Shown here piece by piece: positions 8,918 to 17,864 of a stretch of 55,216 bases of DNA. The notes under the pieces are model-generated. The model made no database searches. It saw only the letters and a list, made by a program, of their open reading frames with translations, and was not told the origin of the DNA. The stretch lies in contig JALCBR010000017.1 of assembly GCA_028066245.1 (NCBI GenBank), forward strand, positions 1 to 55,216. The letters are read 5' to 3'. Numbering within the stretch: the first letter of the stretch is position 1; each line of letters starts with the position of its first letter. The position numbers and the translations under genes were made by a program. This DNA is from Pirellulales bacterium (GTDB lineage: Bacteria; Planctomycetota; Planctomycetia; Pirellulales; S012-138).

Positions 8918-11900
8918 TCAACCGCCCAACGCTTTGATCCGGTCTTGTGCTTGGGACGCCTGGTCACTCTCTGCGAAGTTGTTCACAACTTCACGATAGC
9001 TTTCCAAGGCTTCCTGTGGTTTGTTGAGCGCCTCAAAACAGCGACCCGCCTCGAAGTGGCTCGCCGCTTGCCATTTGGGATACCCAAATCCGTAGGCGGC
9101 GCGGAAGAAGTTACGAATCGCTTCTTGGTACTCCCGTTTGGCGTAGTAGACTTCGCCGACCATAAAGCGAGCTCTGGCTGCAACTTCCCGGTTGGTCATG
9201 GTCGTGACCTGCTCGAACACGGCCAAGGCTTCGTCCGGTTTGCCCTGGTAGTTCAAAGCAAAGCCCCGTTCAAACGTCGCCTCCGGGGCCAGGTCGTACT
9301 CGGCAAACAGATCCTCTGATTGGCTCAAAGCCGCCAGTGCGGCATCGTACCGTTCAAGTTGGTTGGCCGCCTGCGCCGCGTGAAAGCGGGCGAACGCAAC
9401 GAACTGCGGATTCGAGACATCTTCAATCTTCGCAAGGATCCCCAGCGCTTTCTCATAGTTATTCTGCTTGAAATAGCACTCTCCCTGCATGAAGCGGGCA
9501 TCGTCTGCCAAATCTGCGCTGGGATAGGCACGGAGTTGATAAGCAAAGGTCTTTTCAGCGTTGGTAAAATCGTCCTGGCGGTAGTAGCACCAACCGAGCT
9601 TGTGAGTTGCCTTGGCGCCTAACTCTTGGCCACGCTCCGCGGTCAAGATGTTTGCTTGGACCAGTTCCTTGACTTTCTGTTCCGCGGAATAGTACTTGGC
9701 TGCCGCCTGCTTGAAATCCTCTTGTTCGTAGTAGTACTCGCCCAGGTTGTGGAGAGCTTCCGGAGCCAATGGACTATCCGCGTTATTTTCAACCAGTGTT
9801 GAGAATTGCTTGGCCGCGTCTTCGTCGTTTCCCGCGTCTTTGAAGCTCCAGGCGAGTTCGTAACGGACGCGATCGGCCGCAGAATAATTGGGGTTGGTCT
9901 TAAGGATCGATGCGAACACCTGCTTAGCATCGTCAAATTGCTCCTGGCTAGTCAGACAGCGTCCCAACTCGTAAAGGGCATCTAACCGCTCAGCCTCGTT
10001 GGTGGCCGAGGAAGCGAACGCCTGCAAGTCCTCGATGGCTTCATCAAACTTGCTTTGGGACTTGCGAGCGAGCCCGCGAACATAACGAGCCCGATTTCTG
10101 GCTTCGTCATCGGCAGCGCTCTGAATCGCGCGGTTCGCAGTCTGCTCGGCCCCGGCGAAATCTCTCGCGCTAAATTGCGTCCACGCCAGCCCATACAAGG
10201 CGCTGGCGGCAACCGTCGTCCGGGGCCATTGGTTGATGACCAATTGATACTCGCCCGAAGCGGTCTGGTAATCTTGTGCGTCGTAGGCGATTTCTCCTAG
10301 CAAGTAATGGGCTTTGGCCAGCCTCTCGTCATCGTGCTGACCGCGCGTCAACTCCGTGAGCTGCGCCTTGGCGTTTGAGAGTTCGCCTGCAACTCGGTAG
10401 GCAGCGGCAAGTTCTAACCGAGCGTCCGCGGCTTGTCGCCAGTTGGAATCGGCATTCAAAGAACTGGTCAGCGCGGCAATGGCCTTCTCAGAACTCGCCA
10501 ACTTGTTGAAGCTGGCACCCAACAGATAAAACGCCTGGGCTTTCTTGGCCGAGTCTTGCAAGGTGCGCGCCAGCGGCTCCAGTACCGCGACCGCCTGTTG
10601 GGGTTTGTCTTGGGCATACACAGCCAATGCCTGGCGAACCTTCCAATCTTCGATTTTGGCATGCCGCGGGAAAGCGTCGATCAGTTCTTGATACGCATCC
10701 GAAGCTTGCTCGAATTGACGCAACTGAAGCTGGCTTTCCGCCGCGACATACAGCACATCAGCCATCAAATCGCCCTGCGGAAACTTGCTCAGATAGGCAG
10801 ACGAGAAGCGAATGGCGTCCCGGTATTTTTCGGCTTCATGGGCGGAAAAACTGGCCATGTACATGGCTTGCTCCGCGGCCGGGTGATTGGCATACTCTTC
10901 CGCGATCTTGGCAAACGCCTCCATGGCTTCGCCTCGCCGGTCACCCATGGCATAGAGTGCGTCAGCCCGATCGAGCATCAAGTCGACGGCGATCTTGCCG
11001 GGATCGTTCCGCAGAGCGGCTTCAACTACTGTAAGTGCCGCGGCGGCGTTACCCTCCCTGAGGTGGCACTGACTAACCCAATGCGCTGCCTCCGCTCCGA
11101 CCTCCCCTCCTGTTGCCGCTATGGACTCCAAGCTGCGCCGCGCTGACGAGAAGTCGCCAGCCAAGTAATAGCACTTCCCGCCTTCCAGGCGGGCAAAAGG
11201 GATCTGTTCGGACTTCGTGAAACGCCGTGGAACTTCCGCATAGAGTTGAGCAGCATCGCTGTACTTTTCCTGGCGGGCGAGGCATGACGCCTGCCGCACA
11301 AGGGCATGATCCGCGAACTCAAAGCCCGGCGTCGCTGCGGCCGCCTGGAATAACTTTGCTGCTGCGGCGTAGTCCTGTTTTTGAAATAACGCCTCGCCGC
11401 GGCGCATGCTGACTTCGGTCGCTAGGTCGTGATCAGAAAAATGCTGTAGGAACGTGGCGAACGTGCGCTCCGCCGCATCAGGCTGGTTGAGTTCTTCCTG
11501 CGTCACGCCGAGTGCGTACATCGCGTCGGCAGCCAGACTGTGATTGGCAAAGTCCTTGATCAGCCGAGCGTAGCTCGCCGCCGCGTCTGACTTCGCGTTG
11601 TTTTCGTACTGAGCTTCGGCCAGGTAATACAGCCCTTCAGCACGAAAATCACCCCGCGGATAATTTCTGGTCAGGCTGGTCAGAGTTGACAAAGCTTGAT
11701 CCAACTGACCGCGTTCGCCGGCTCGCCCCAGGTTGAGTTGCGAGACGCCCAGATAAAGGGTGGCTTGCTCGGCAAGCTGGAAGTTGCGCACGGCGAGAAC
11801 TTGGGTGAACTGGGCGGCCGCGCTCTTGTGATCGCTAGTCTGAAAGTACGAGATGCCCAGATAGTGTCGCCCGTGTGTGTTGCGCTCGTGGTTGGGATAG

Positions 11901-12313
11901 CTTTCGACAAACTTCTTCCACTCGTCGATCGCCAGGTCATACAACCCACGGTCATACAGGGCCGCCGCAGCGCGATACTGGCGAATCCCGTCGTCAGTTT
12001 GGGTTCCGCCTTGCTGACCAGCCGGCGACGAATTGCCACGCTGCGCCACGCGTTGAGCAAAAGCTCCTGAAGGGAGAACGATCATTCCCCAACACGCAAG
12101 CAAGCAAACGCCAATGAAGGAGGTCTGTGAGCCGGCCAGTTTCTGTTCAGCTTGGAATGCGGCTGAGCCTCTGCAATTCACTGACATAGGGGAACAATCC
12201 TCAAGCAAGATTCTTGATCGACAGGAAGGATGCATGTCCAGCTTGATCTGCGAGTTGACGGCTTCGCATGGGATATCCTCCAGTGGCGGCGGCTGGCTAC
12301 CGCCGTTTGCCAT
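8918..12313 (-). CDS. giant TPR-repeat periplasmic protein
   Basis: The product of up to 1131 residues is almost entirely tetratricopeptide repeats from about residue 105 on (for example ALYDRGLYDLAIDEWKKF, then many A/Y/G/L-spaced helix pairs), like an enlarged CpoB/YbgF or BamD scaffold. Two starts compete. ATG at 12313 has an excellent AGGGGA 8 bases upstream and is kept here. ATG at 12187 (residue 43) has GAGGA 10 bases upstream and places a good signal sequence (SFIGVCLLACWGMIVLPSGAFAQ region) nearer the N-terminus. Either way the repeats should be exported. In Tol-Pal operons the TPR protein CpoB is encoded with the motor genes, so its place before ExbB/ExbD fits a scaffold role in the same machine. 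Confidence 0.85.
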   Translation of the reverse strand: MANGGSQPPPLEDIPCEAVNSQIKLDMHPSCRSRILLEDCSPMSVNCRGSAAFQAEQKLAGSQTSFIGVCLLACWGMIVLPSGAFAQRVAQRGNSSPAGQQGGTQTDDGIRQYRAAAALYDRGLYDLAIDEWKKFVESYPNHERNTHGRHYLGISYFQTSDHKSAAAQFTQVLAVRNFQLAEQATLYLGVSQLNLGRAGERGQLDQALSTLTSLTRNYPRGDFRAEGLYYLAEAQYENNAKSDAAASYARLIKDFANHSLAADAMYALGVTQEELNQPDAAERTFATFLQHFSDHDLATEVSMRRGEALFQKQDYAAAAKLFQAAAATPGFEFADHALVRQASCLARQEKYSDAAQLYAEVPRRFTKSEQIPFARLEGGKCYYLAGDFSSARRSLESIAATGGEVGAEAAHWVSQCHLREGNAAAALTVVEAALRNDPGKIAVDLMLDRADALYAMGDRRGEAMEAFAKIAEEYANHPAAEQAMYMASFSAHEAEKYRDAIRFSSAYLSKFPQGDLMADVLYVAAESQLQLRQFEQASDAYQELIDAFPRHAKIEDWKVRQALAVYAQDKPQQAVAVLEPLARTLQDSAKKAQAFYLLGASFNKLASSEKAIAALTSSLNADSNWRQAADARLELAAAYRVAGELSNAKAQLTELTRGQHDDERLAKAHYLLGEIAYDAQDYQTASGEYQLVINQWPRTTVAASALYGLAWTQFSARDFAGAEQTANRAIQSAADDEARNRARYVRGLARKSQSKFDEAIEDLQAFASSATNEAERLDALYELGRCLTSQEQFDDAKQVFASILKTNPNYSAADRVRYELAWSFKDAGNDEDAAKQFSTLVENNADSPLAPEALHNLGEYYYEQEDFKQAAAKYYSAEQKVKELVQANILTAERGQELGAKATHKLGWCYYRQDDFTNAEKTFAYQLRAYPSADLADDARFMQGECYFKQNNYEKALGILAKIEDVSNPQFVAFARFHAAQAANQLERYDAALAALSQSEDLFAEYDLAPEATFERGFALNYQGKPDEALAVFEQVTTMTNREVAARARFMVGEVYYAKREYQEAIRNFFRAAYGFGYPKWQAASHFEAGRCFEALNKPQEALESYREVVNNFAESDQASQAQDRIKALGG

Positions 12314-12732
12314 GGTGTTGATCCCCTGCGGTGCTTCATGTCATTTCAATTATGGCCGTATGGCAAGGTTCGTTCCAGCAAAGCAATTTCAAAGCGTCAG
12401 GGTTGCCTGCGGATTCCACCGCTTACGTTACACGAGTCTCATTTGGTATCATCCGTCGCGGAAGCCGTCGCAGTGGCAATGATTCCGCGTCTTGGCGCTT
12501 GCGATCCAACCACTGGTTGTCCGTCTTGAACTCGGTGCGGGCTACTCGTGACAAGTTCGTGAAGGTACAGAGATTTGGCAAGCCATCGTCCGAAGTTACG
12601 TGGATTTCGCTCCCATGGGTTTTTCGCACATAACGACTGATGCGGCGCCAATACTGAGTGACGGTGGGCAGCCATTGCGTCCTGAACGCATCCCACAGAC
12701 TGCATCTTCGAGTTTAGTTTCCCAGGCGCCTT
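12314..12732. other. intergenic, nothing clear
   Basis: This 419-base stretch separates divergent genes. Open frames on both strands lack ribosome binding sites and family resemblance. The promoter of the TPR-ExbB-ExbD row should lie here, but I could not pick out a convincing site. Confidence 0.4.
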
Positions 12733-13536
12733 ATGACGCGTGAAACAGAGGCAACAGAGCAGATGCCGTCCGATTTCCCTTCATCAGCGCCAGAGATGGC
12801 GATTGTGCTGGCCGCAGGACAGGGAACGCGAATGAAATCGGCGCTCCCGAAAGTGCTGATTGAAGTTGCCGGGCGGCCAATGATTGATTTCGTCCTGGAT
12901 GCACTGGACAGCGCTGGGGTTGGGAGAATCGTTGTCGTCGTTGGCTTCGAGGCGGACAAAGTTCGCCAGGCGTTAGAGTCGCGGCAGAATGTCGAGTTTG
13001 CCACTCAGACCGAACGCCGGGGAACAGGGCACGCGGTCATGTGTTGTGAGGATCAACTGGCCAGTCATGAGGGCCCCGTTCTGATTGTCACCGGCGACTC
13101 GCCCATGATGCAGGCGTCGTCATTGAGAAACCTGCTGACCGAATTCCGGAAACGGGATGCCGCATGCCTGCTGGGAACTGCGAGAAAACAAGATCCTCAC
13201 GGATTTGGGAGAATTGTCCGCGACGCCGACGGCCATTTTGAGCGGATTGTGGAAGAAAAGGATGCCACGGACGCGCAGCGCGCGATCACCGAGGTTAACA
13301 TGAGTTGCTACGTCTTTGATTCCGCCAGCTTGCGGTCGGCACTCAGTCAATTGACGGATGAAAACCAGCAGAGCGAATACTACATCACAGATTGCCCCGG
13401 CATTCTGCTGGATGAAGGCAAAATTGTTCAGGCGCTGGACGTCTTGCAGCCCGTTGAGAGTATGAGCATCAACACCCCCCAAGAGCGCGACGCTGTCGAG
13501 GCGGAGTTGCTGCGCATTAAAGCGCGTGACGATTGA
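12733..13536 (+). CDS. GlmU-type sugar nucleotidyltransferase (pyrophosphorylase domain only)
   Basis: The 267 residues form a single nucleotidyltransferase domain. LAAGQGTRMKSALPKVL (about 26-42) is the nucleotide-binding signature of N-acetylglucosamine-1-phosphate uridyltransferases, and GTGHAV, TGDSP and EVNMSCYVF follow in the family order. The left-handed beta-helix acetyltransferase half of standard GlmU (another 200 residues) is absent, so acetylation of glucosamine-1-phosphate would need another enzyme. It probably makes UDP-GlcNAc for cell-wall or lipid precursors. The ATG at 12733 has AGG 8 bases upstream; ATGs at 12763 and 12796 are possible. prs follows 140 bases later on the same strand, a pairing also known as glmU-prs elsewhere. 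Confidence 0.88.
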   Translation: MTRETEATEQMPSDFPSSAPEMAIVLAAGQGTRMKSALPKVLIEVAGRPMIDFVLDALDSAGVGRIVVVVGFEADKVRQALESRQNVEFATQTERRGTGHAVMCCEDQLASHEGPVLIVTGDSPMMQASSLRNLLTEFRKRDAACLLGTARKQDPHGFGRIVRDADGHFERIVEEKDATDAQRAITEVNMSCYVFDSASLRSALSQLTDENQQSEYYITDCPGILLDEGKIVQALDVLQPVESMSINTPQERDAVEAELLRIKARDD

Positions 13537-13679
13537 ATGCTCCCAAAATTGAGTGCTCCCAGAAATAAGACTTTGCAGCCGCCGGAAGCCATTGCTTTGG
13601 AGAGACCGTTGTCCTGACCGTGCTTTCGCCGCGCGGCGCCTCCGTAGCCGAAGAACTAATTCGCTTTCGATTCAGTCAC

Positions 13680-14621
13680 ATGAACGAAATGAAGATCTTC
13701 TCGGGCCGAGCCAACCCGGAACTTGCCGGCCGGATTTCTGAGTACCTTGGCCTGCCGCTGGGCCGGATTTCACTCGGCCCGTTTCCTGATGGTGAACTCG
13801 CTTGCAAGATCGAGGAAAACGTCCGCGGACGAAACGTGTTTGTCGTGCAGCCCACCTGCCCGCCGGTGAATGACAACCTCATGGAGCTGTTGATCATGAT
13901 TGACAGCTTCGTCCGTGCAAGCGCAGAACGAGTCACGGCCGTGATTCCCTACTTTGGCTACGCGCGGCAGGATCGCAAAGATGAAGGGCGCGTTCCCATT
14001 ACGGCGAAGCTTGTCGCCAACCTGATCAGCCGCGCCGGCGCGGATCGCGTGATCACGATGGACTTACATGCCTACCAGATTCAAGGTTTCTTCGACGTTC
14101 CAGTCGACCACTTGTACGCCGCGCCTGTGCTGACGAACTACTTCAAGAAGCTGTCCATCGCGCCGGATGATCTCGTGATTGTCAGCCCTGATGAAGGAAG
14201 CATCAAACGCGCGCTCGGGCACAAGGAGCGGCTCGGCGGCAGATTGGCTATTATCGACAAGCGCCGCAGCAGCGCCGAGAAGACCAAGCAAGCCAACATT
14301 ATTGGCGGACCGGTTGAAGGCAAAGTGGCCCTCATGTTTGACGATATGATTAGCACGGCTGGGTCCATCTGCGGCGCCGCGGAAAAACTCAAAGAGAACG
14401 GGTGCCGGCAGATCATGGTGGCAGCAACGCATGGCGTCTTTTGCGGGCCTGCCATGGAACGCTTGCAGAATGCGCCGATTGACCGTGTGATCGTTACGGA
14501 TTCCGTGCCGCTTTCCACAGACAAATCGCTTGGCAAAATCGAGGTCGAATCGGTCTCGACGCTTTTTGGTGAAGCCATCAAGCGGATTCACCGTAAGGAA
14601 TCGGTCAGTGAGTTGTTCTAA
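13680..14621 (+). CDS. prs: ribose-phosphate pyrophosphokinase
   Basis: This enzyme makes PRPP from ribose-5-phosphate and ATP for nucleotide, histidine and tryptophan synthesis. From the ATG at 13680 it has 313 residues, the normal length. Visible family signatures are LGRISLGPFPDGE, PYFGYARQDRK (ATP and catalytic loop), the metal-binding MDLHAYQIQGFF, and LMFDDMISTAGSI, the PRPP-binding loop. An upstream GTG at 13620 would add 20 unlike residues. No strong ribosome binding site is seen for either; an ATG at 13689 is also possible. It follows the nucleotidyltransferase and converges on the small TPR gene. Confidence 0.95.
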   Translation: MNEMKIFSGRANPELAGRISEYLGLPLGRISLGPFPDGELACKIEENVRGRNVFVVQPTCPPVNDNLMELLIMIDSFVRASAERVTAVIPYFGYARQDRKDEGRVPITAKLVANLISRAGADRVITMDLHAYQIQGFFDVPVDHLYAAPVLTNYFKKLSIAPDDLVIVSPDEGSIKRALGHKERLGGRLAIIDKRRSSAEKTKQANIIGGPVEGKVALMFDDMISTAGSICGAAEKLKENGCRQIMVAATHGVFCGPAMERLQNAPIDRVIVTDSVPLSTDKSLGKIEVESVSTLFGEAIKRIHRKESVSELF

Positions 14622-14658
14622 CGGCGGTAGCCCGTCGCGAGAGGACACTGCTGCGAGA

Positions 14659-14967
14659 TCAATCAAGCGAGGCCAGAAACTCGCGCATTTCCCGGGCGGC
14701 GTGATCATTCTGCTGGCTTTCCGCAACGGCAATGCCTTTGGTGAGGGTTTGGCGCGCCTCGTCTTTGCGGTTCAGCTCCGCCAGCTTTTGTCCGGCCATG
14801 AAGAAGGCGGGAACGTACGGGGGTTCTCCTTGCTGAAGTTCGGTGAATAAATCCAAGCTCCGCGCAAGCTGACTCTCTTCTTTGAGCAATTCCATCGCCA
14901 AACTGTAGCGAAGGAATTCATCTTGCGGATCATCCCGCAGCAATTCTTCAATCTTGTCTTTTCGCAT
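14659..14967 (-). CDS. small TPR-like protein
   Basis: From ATG 14967 the product has 102 residues, all helical in pattern: DDPQDEFLRYSLAMELLKEE, then two helix pairs with the A/G/L spacing of tetratricopeptide repeats (PYVPAFFMAGQKLAELNRKD). It has no signal peptide, so it is probably a cytoplasmic adaptor. A longer frame to 15045 adds 26 residues without conserved character. Such short TPR proteins are frequent in planctomycetes; the partner is unknown. It is convergent with prs, with only 37 bases between the stops. Confidence 0.7.
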   Translation of the reverse strand: MRKDKIEELLRDDPQDEFLRYSLAMELLKEESQLARSLDLFTELQQGEPPYVPAFFMAGQKLAELNRKDEARQTLTKGIAVAESQQNDHAAREMREFLASLD

Positions 14968-15049
14968 GTTGGTTTCGCTCGCAGCCTGATCTATGCCGTT
15001 TGCGTTATTTGCCCATTCACTCCGTAGATTGTCTGCACATTTCAAAGCA

Positions 15050-15083
15050 GAGCGGCGGCAGGTCTTGATTCCTACCGCCGCTC
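15050..15083 (-). terminator. hairpin terminator after the beta-propeller gene
   Basis: A 13-bp inverted repeat with one mismatch (15050-15062 with 15071-15083, 8-base loop) lies 48 bases after the minus-strand stop at 15131. The T-run after it is short, so factor-independent strength is uncertain. Confidence 0.55.
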
Positions 15084-15130
15084 CTTGAGTTATCTCTTTT
15101 TTCTACGGCGACCGATAGCCGCGAGACCCC

Positions 15131-16318
15131 TTACTTCAAACCGTCAAAACGCCAGAGGCTGCCAGGGTGGTTCAGGTCGCCTTCTTTGGCCGTTCCGAAT
15201 TCGACGACGAACAACGTTCCATCTTCACCAAATGCCATCGCAGCCGGCTTATCCAATGTTTCGATCTTTGTTGACGTGACGGATTTGCTTCCATCGTCTC
15301 CGTCAGTGATATCGAGACGGTAGAGGCCACCTTGTGATTCATCCATCCAACCAAAATCCAAGCAATAGAGAGTGCCTGTCTTGGGGTTGAATGCCACTGC
15401 AGTGATATCAAACCGATCCGTGGTGGCGTTCCAGATCATCTCGCCCGTCTCTGGGTTGTAGCATGTCAACAGACTATCAGCGGGCACGGTGATTTCACCC
15501 ATCTGCCCGACGATCAAATTACCGTCCTTGTCAGTTGTGATTCCGACGGGTGCGTCTACTTGCGTGGCCTCTTTGGTAGCGATGAAAGTTCCGTACTCCG
15601 CAGGCTCACCGCCTTGAATTGTGCAGCGGGAGATCCAACCCTTGGTGTCATCTCCATTGCACGTGACAAAGATTGCATCGCCGGCCTTGGCCAAGGCGTA
15701 GAAGTTACCTTCTCCGGTTTCTGATTTGTCACCAGGGCCGATGGGGCCCATGGTGAACTTCATTTGATCGGCTGTCTTTGTTCCGCCTGCGGCAGGCAAT
15801 TCGTAGAAGCGGAGCAATTCCTCGCCGTCCTTATGCCCACCTCCGCCGACGACAAGAGTCTCCTTGTCGAGGAAAAGGAGGCCCATGGGACCGACATTGT
15901 ACATAGGCCCTTTGCCGTAAACATCGGAAGGAAAGCCGGTAATGACTTCGGTTACCTCATAGGTGTTCTTGTCATTGACGACCGTGCCGTATCGCAGCAC
16001 GCGTGACGCCGCGGAATCTGCGATGAAGACGTCGCCTGTTTCCGGCTGCACGGCCAGACCGCAAGGATTGTGCAGGTTTTTGATCAACCACTTCTTGTAT
16101 TCATACGGCTTGTCTTCCGCTTCATCTTGGCCACCTTCCTGTTCGGTCGCACTCCCGGCCGCCTGCCCTTGGCTCCCTTGGGCCTGGCCTTGACCACCAC
16201 CACTCTGTCCGGAGTTGCCTTGCTTCGTCTCTTGTGCCCACAAAGCGGATCCACCAATGAGCAGTGCAAGGGCGAGAACGCTGGCGCCTGCTGCCAGCCA
16301 GCGAAGGTTCGTTTTCAT
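15131..16318 (-). CDS. secreted beta-propeller (NHL-like) protein
   Basis: The 395-residue protein has a signal peptide (1-29, ending in SALWAQ), a Gln/Gly/Ser-rich spacer (about 33-65) and a repeat domain from 75 to the end. Motifs such as NPCGLAVQPETGDVFIADS, APVGITTDKDGNLIVGQ, ITAVAFNPKTGTLYCLDFG and KPAAMAFGEDGTLFVVEFG recur about every 50-100 residues and mark NHL-type propeller blades. It likely binds something in the periplasm or on the cell surface; no enzymatic residues are evident. AGGAG 8 bases upstream fixes the start. It lies 55 bases behind the di-haem peroxidase gene, so the two are probably co-transcribed. Confidence 0.8.
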   Translation of the reverse strand: MKTNLRWLAAGASVLALALLIGGSALWAQETKQGNSGQSGGGQGQAQGSQGQAAGSATEQEGGQDEAEDKPYEYKKWLIKNLHNPCGLAVQPETGDVFIADSAASRVLRYGTVVNDKNTYEVTEVITGFPSDVYGKGPMYNVGPMGLLFLDKETLVVGGGGHKDGEELLRFYELPAAGGTKTADQMKFTMGPIGPGDKSETGEGNFYALAKAGDAIFVTCNGDDTKGWISRCTIQGGEPAEYGTFIATKEATQVDAPVGITTDKDGNLIVGQMGEITVPADSLLTCYNPETGEMIWNATTDRFDITAVAFNPKTGTLYCLDFGWMDESQGGLYRLDITDGDDGSKSVTSTKIETLDKPAAMAFGEDGTLFVVEFGTAKEGDLNHPGSLWRFDGLK

Positions 16319-16373
16319 AGATCAATCTCCTGAGTCCTGGGAGTGGTTTTGTGCCGGAGAGAAGAACGATCGA

Positions 16374-17516
16374 TTACCGTTGTTCAACTCGAATCGTATT
16401 CATGACTTCCCCGTTGCGACCGTCTGACTGACCATCGGAATCAGATGGCCAGTCTGGCAATACGGGCGGATCAACATGAGGATAGTTTGGGCTGGCAAAC
16501 GCTTCTTCCAAGAAGGTCACCAGATCAGCCTTTTCTTTATCTGTCAATGAAAGTGGGAAAACCTCTTCATCCAACTGAGGATTCGGGTTTCCGCCTTTGA
16601 CGTAGAAATCAACAACATCAGCCAACGTGGCGAGACTTCCATCATGCATGTACGGCGCAGTGCGCTGAATCTCTCGCAGCGTGGGTGTCTTGAAAGATCC
16701 GCGGTCTCCTAGCAACTTGGAATGCTCTTGCCGACCGATGTCCAGCTTTTCCGCGTCAATTCCAATCCCGATGTTGTGAAACCCCAGGTCGCTGAAATTC
16801 GGCGGAACGTGACACGAACTGCACCGCGCCCTGTTAAAAAAGATCTCATGCCCGCGTTGAGCCGCTTCAGAGAGCGCACTTTTATCCCCAGCCGTAAAAC
16901 GATCGTACGGCGCGTCGCCGGAGAGAATTGTCCGCTCAAACGCGGCAATGGCTTTGGCAAGTGTGTCGGAGGTTGCTTCGGATCCAAAGACTGCGTTGAA
17001 TTGTGAGCGGTAGCCTTCAATCGCGTTGATCTTGCTGACGGCTTCCTTCAAAGTGAGGTCCATCTCGATGGGATTTTCAATCGGTCCCAAGGCCTGCTCT
17101 TCCAGTCCCGTGGCTCGTCCATCCCAGAAATGGAAATACTGGTAAGCGGAATTGATGATTGTCGGTGAATTCCGGCCACCTACTTGTTCACGAACACCGG
17201 TCGCGAAGGCTTCTCCGTTGGACCAACCTTTGTTGGGATCATGGCAAGTGGCGCAGGAGACTGTGTCATCTCGGGAAAGTCGCGGATCAAAAAACAGTTG
17301 CTTGCCCAGCTCAACCTTTTCCACCGACATGGGATTGTCGGCGGGAATCCGCAATGGTTTGAGGCCTGCAGGGACTTGGAAATCGTCCTGAGATTGCCAG
17401 GCACCTTCGTGCGTGGGGTCTGCGCTCAACTGATCTGCCAGAAACGCAACCAGACAAAGAACCATGAGCCCGGCAGCAAGTGCAACAGACTGAGGCATTT
17501 TTTGATGAATCATCAT
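16374..17516 (-). CDS. di-haem cytochrome c peroxidase family protein
   Basis: Two haem c attachment sites, CATCH (88-92) and CSSCH (232-236), and the CCP/MauG spacing identify a di-haem peroxidase that would reduce hydrogen peroxide with electrons from periplasmic cytochromes, or act as a MauG-like oxidase. LGKQLFFDPRLSRDDTVSC, RNSPTIINSAYQYFHFWDG and FKTPTLREIQRTAPYMHDG are standard motifs. I start at ATG 17516, giving 380 residues with a signal sequence (about 8-31); an ATG lies directly behind it, and GGTGG lies 5-9 bases upstream. The longer frame to 17612 adds 32 unlike residues. It leads a two-gene unit with the propeller protein. Confidence 0.92.
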   Translation of the reverse strand: MMIHQKMPQSVALAAGLMVLCLVAFLADQLSADPTHEGAWQSQDDFQVPAGLKPLRIPADNPMSVEKVELGKQLFFDPRLSRDDTVSCATCHDPNKGWSNGEAFATGVREQVGGRNSPTIINSAYQYFHFWDGRATGLEEQALGPIENPIEMDLTLKEAVSKINAIEGYRSQFNAVFGSEATSDTLAKAIAAFERTILSGDAPYDRFTAGDKSALSEAAQRGHEIFFNRARCSSCHVPPNFSDLGFHNIGIGIDAEKLDIGRQEHSKLLGDRGSFKTPTLREIQRTAPYMHDGSLATLADVVDFYVKGGNPNPQLDEEVFPLSLTDKEKADLVTFLEEAFASPNYPHVDPPVLPDWPSDSDGQSDGRNGEVMNTIRVEQR

Positions 17517-17864
17517 CTTTGTCCACCACCCTCCAACACATAACACCGGGGCAAAAGCGGGCGACGATCTCGCATTTGCCGGTATTCTGGCGAATCGGGC
17601 GCGTGGTCGCAAGCGTCAGCGAGAAATCACACGCCGCCGACGTCTCCGCGTTCTCAATGGGCGACTGGCTCATCGTGTGGCCTGGGAAGACCGGCCTACG
17701 CTCATGATTCACCAGAGGTGGGGTTGCAGACCGGGTTCCTGCGCGACGGTCTCCCAATGGACAGCCAACGCGAGGACCTTAGGATACAACGGTCCAAGTA
17801 AGAATTGGAATCAAGTACCGCAGAGAAAACCAAGACGCAGCGAATTCAAGGCCATCGTCCGCAA
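17517..17864. other. divergent promoter region, nothing resolved
   Basis: These 348 bases separate the minus-strand peroxidase from the plus-strand membrane protein. They must hold both promoters. I see no convincing -35/-10 pair, operator or small gene. Confidence 0.4.
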
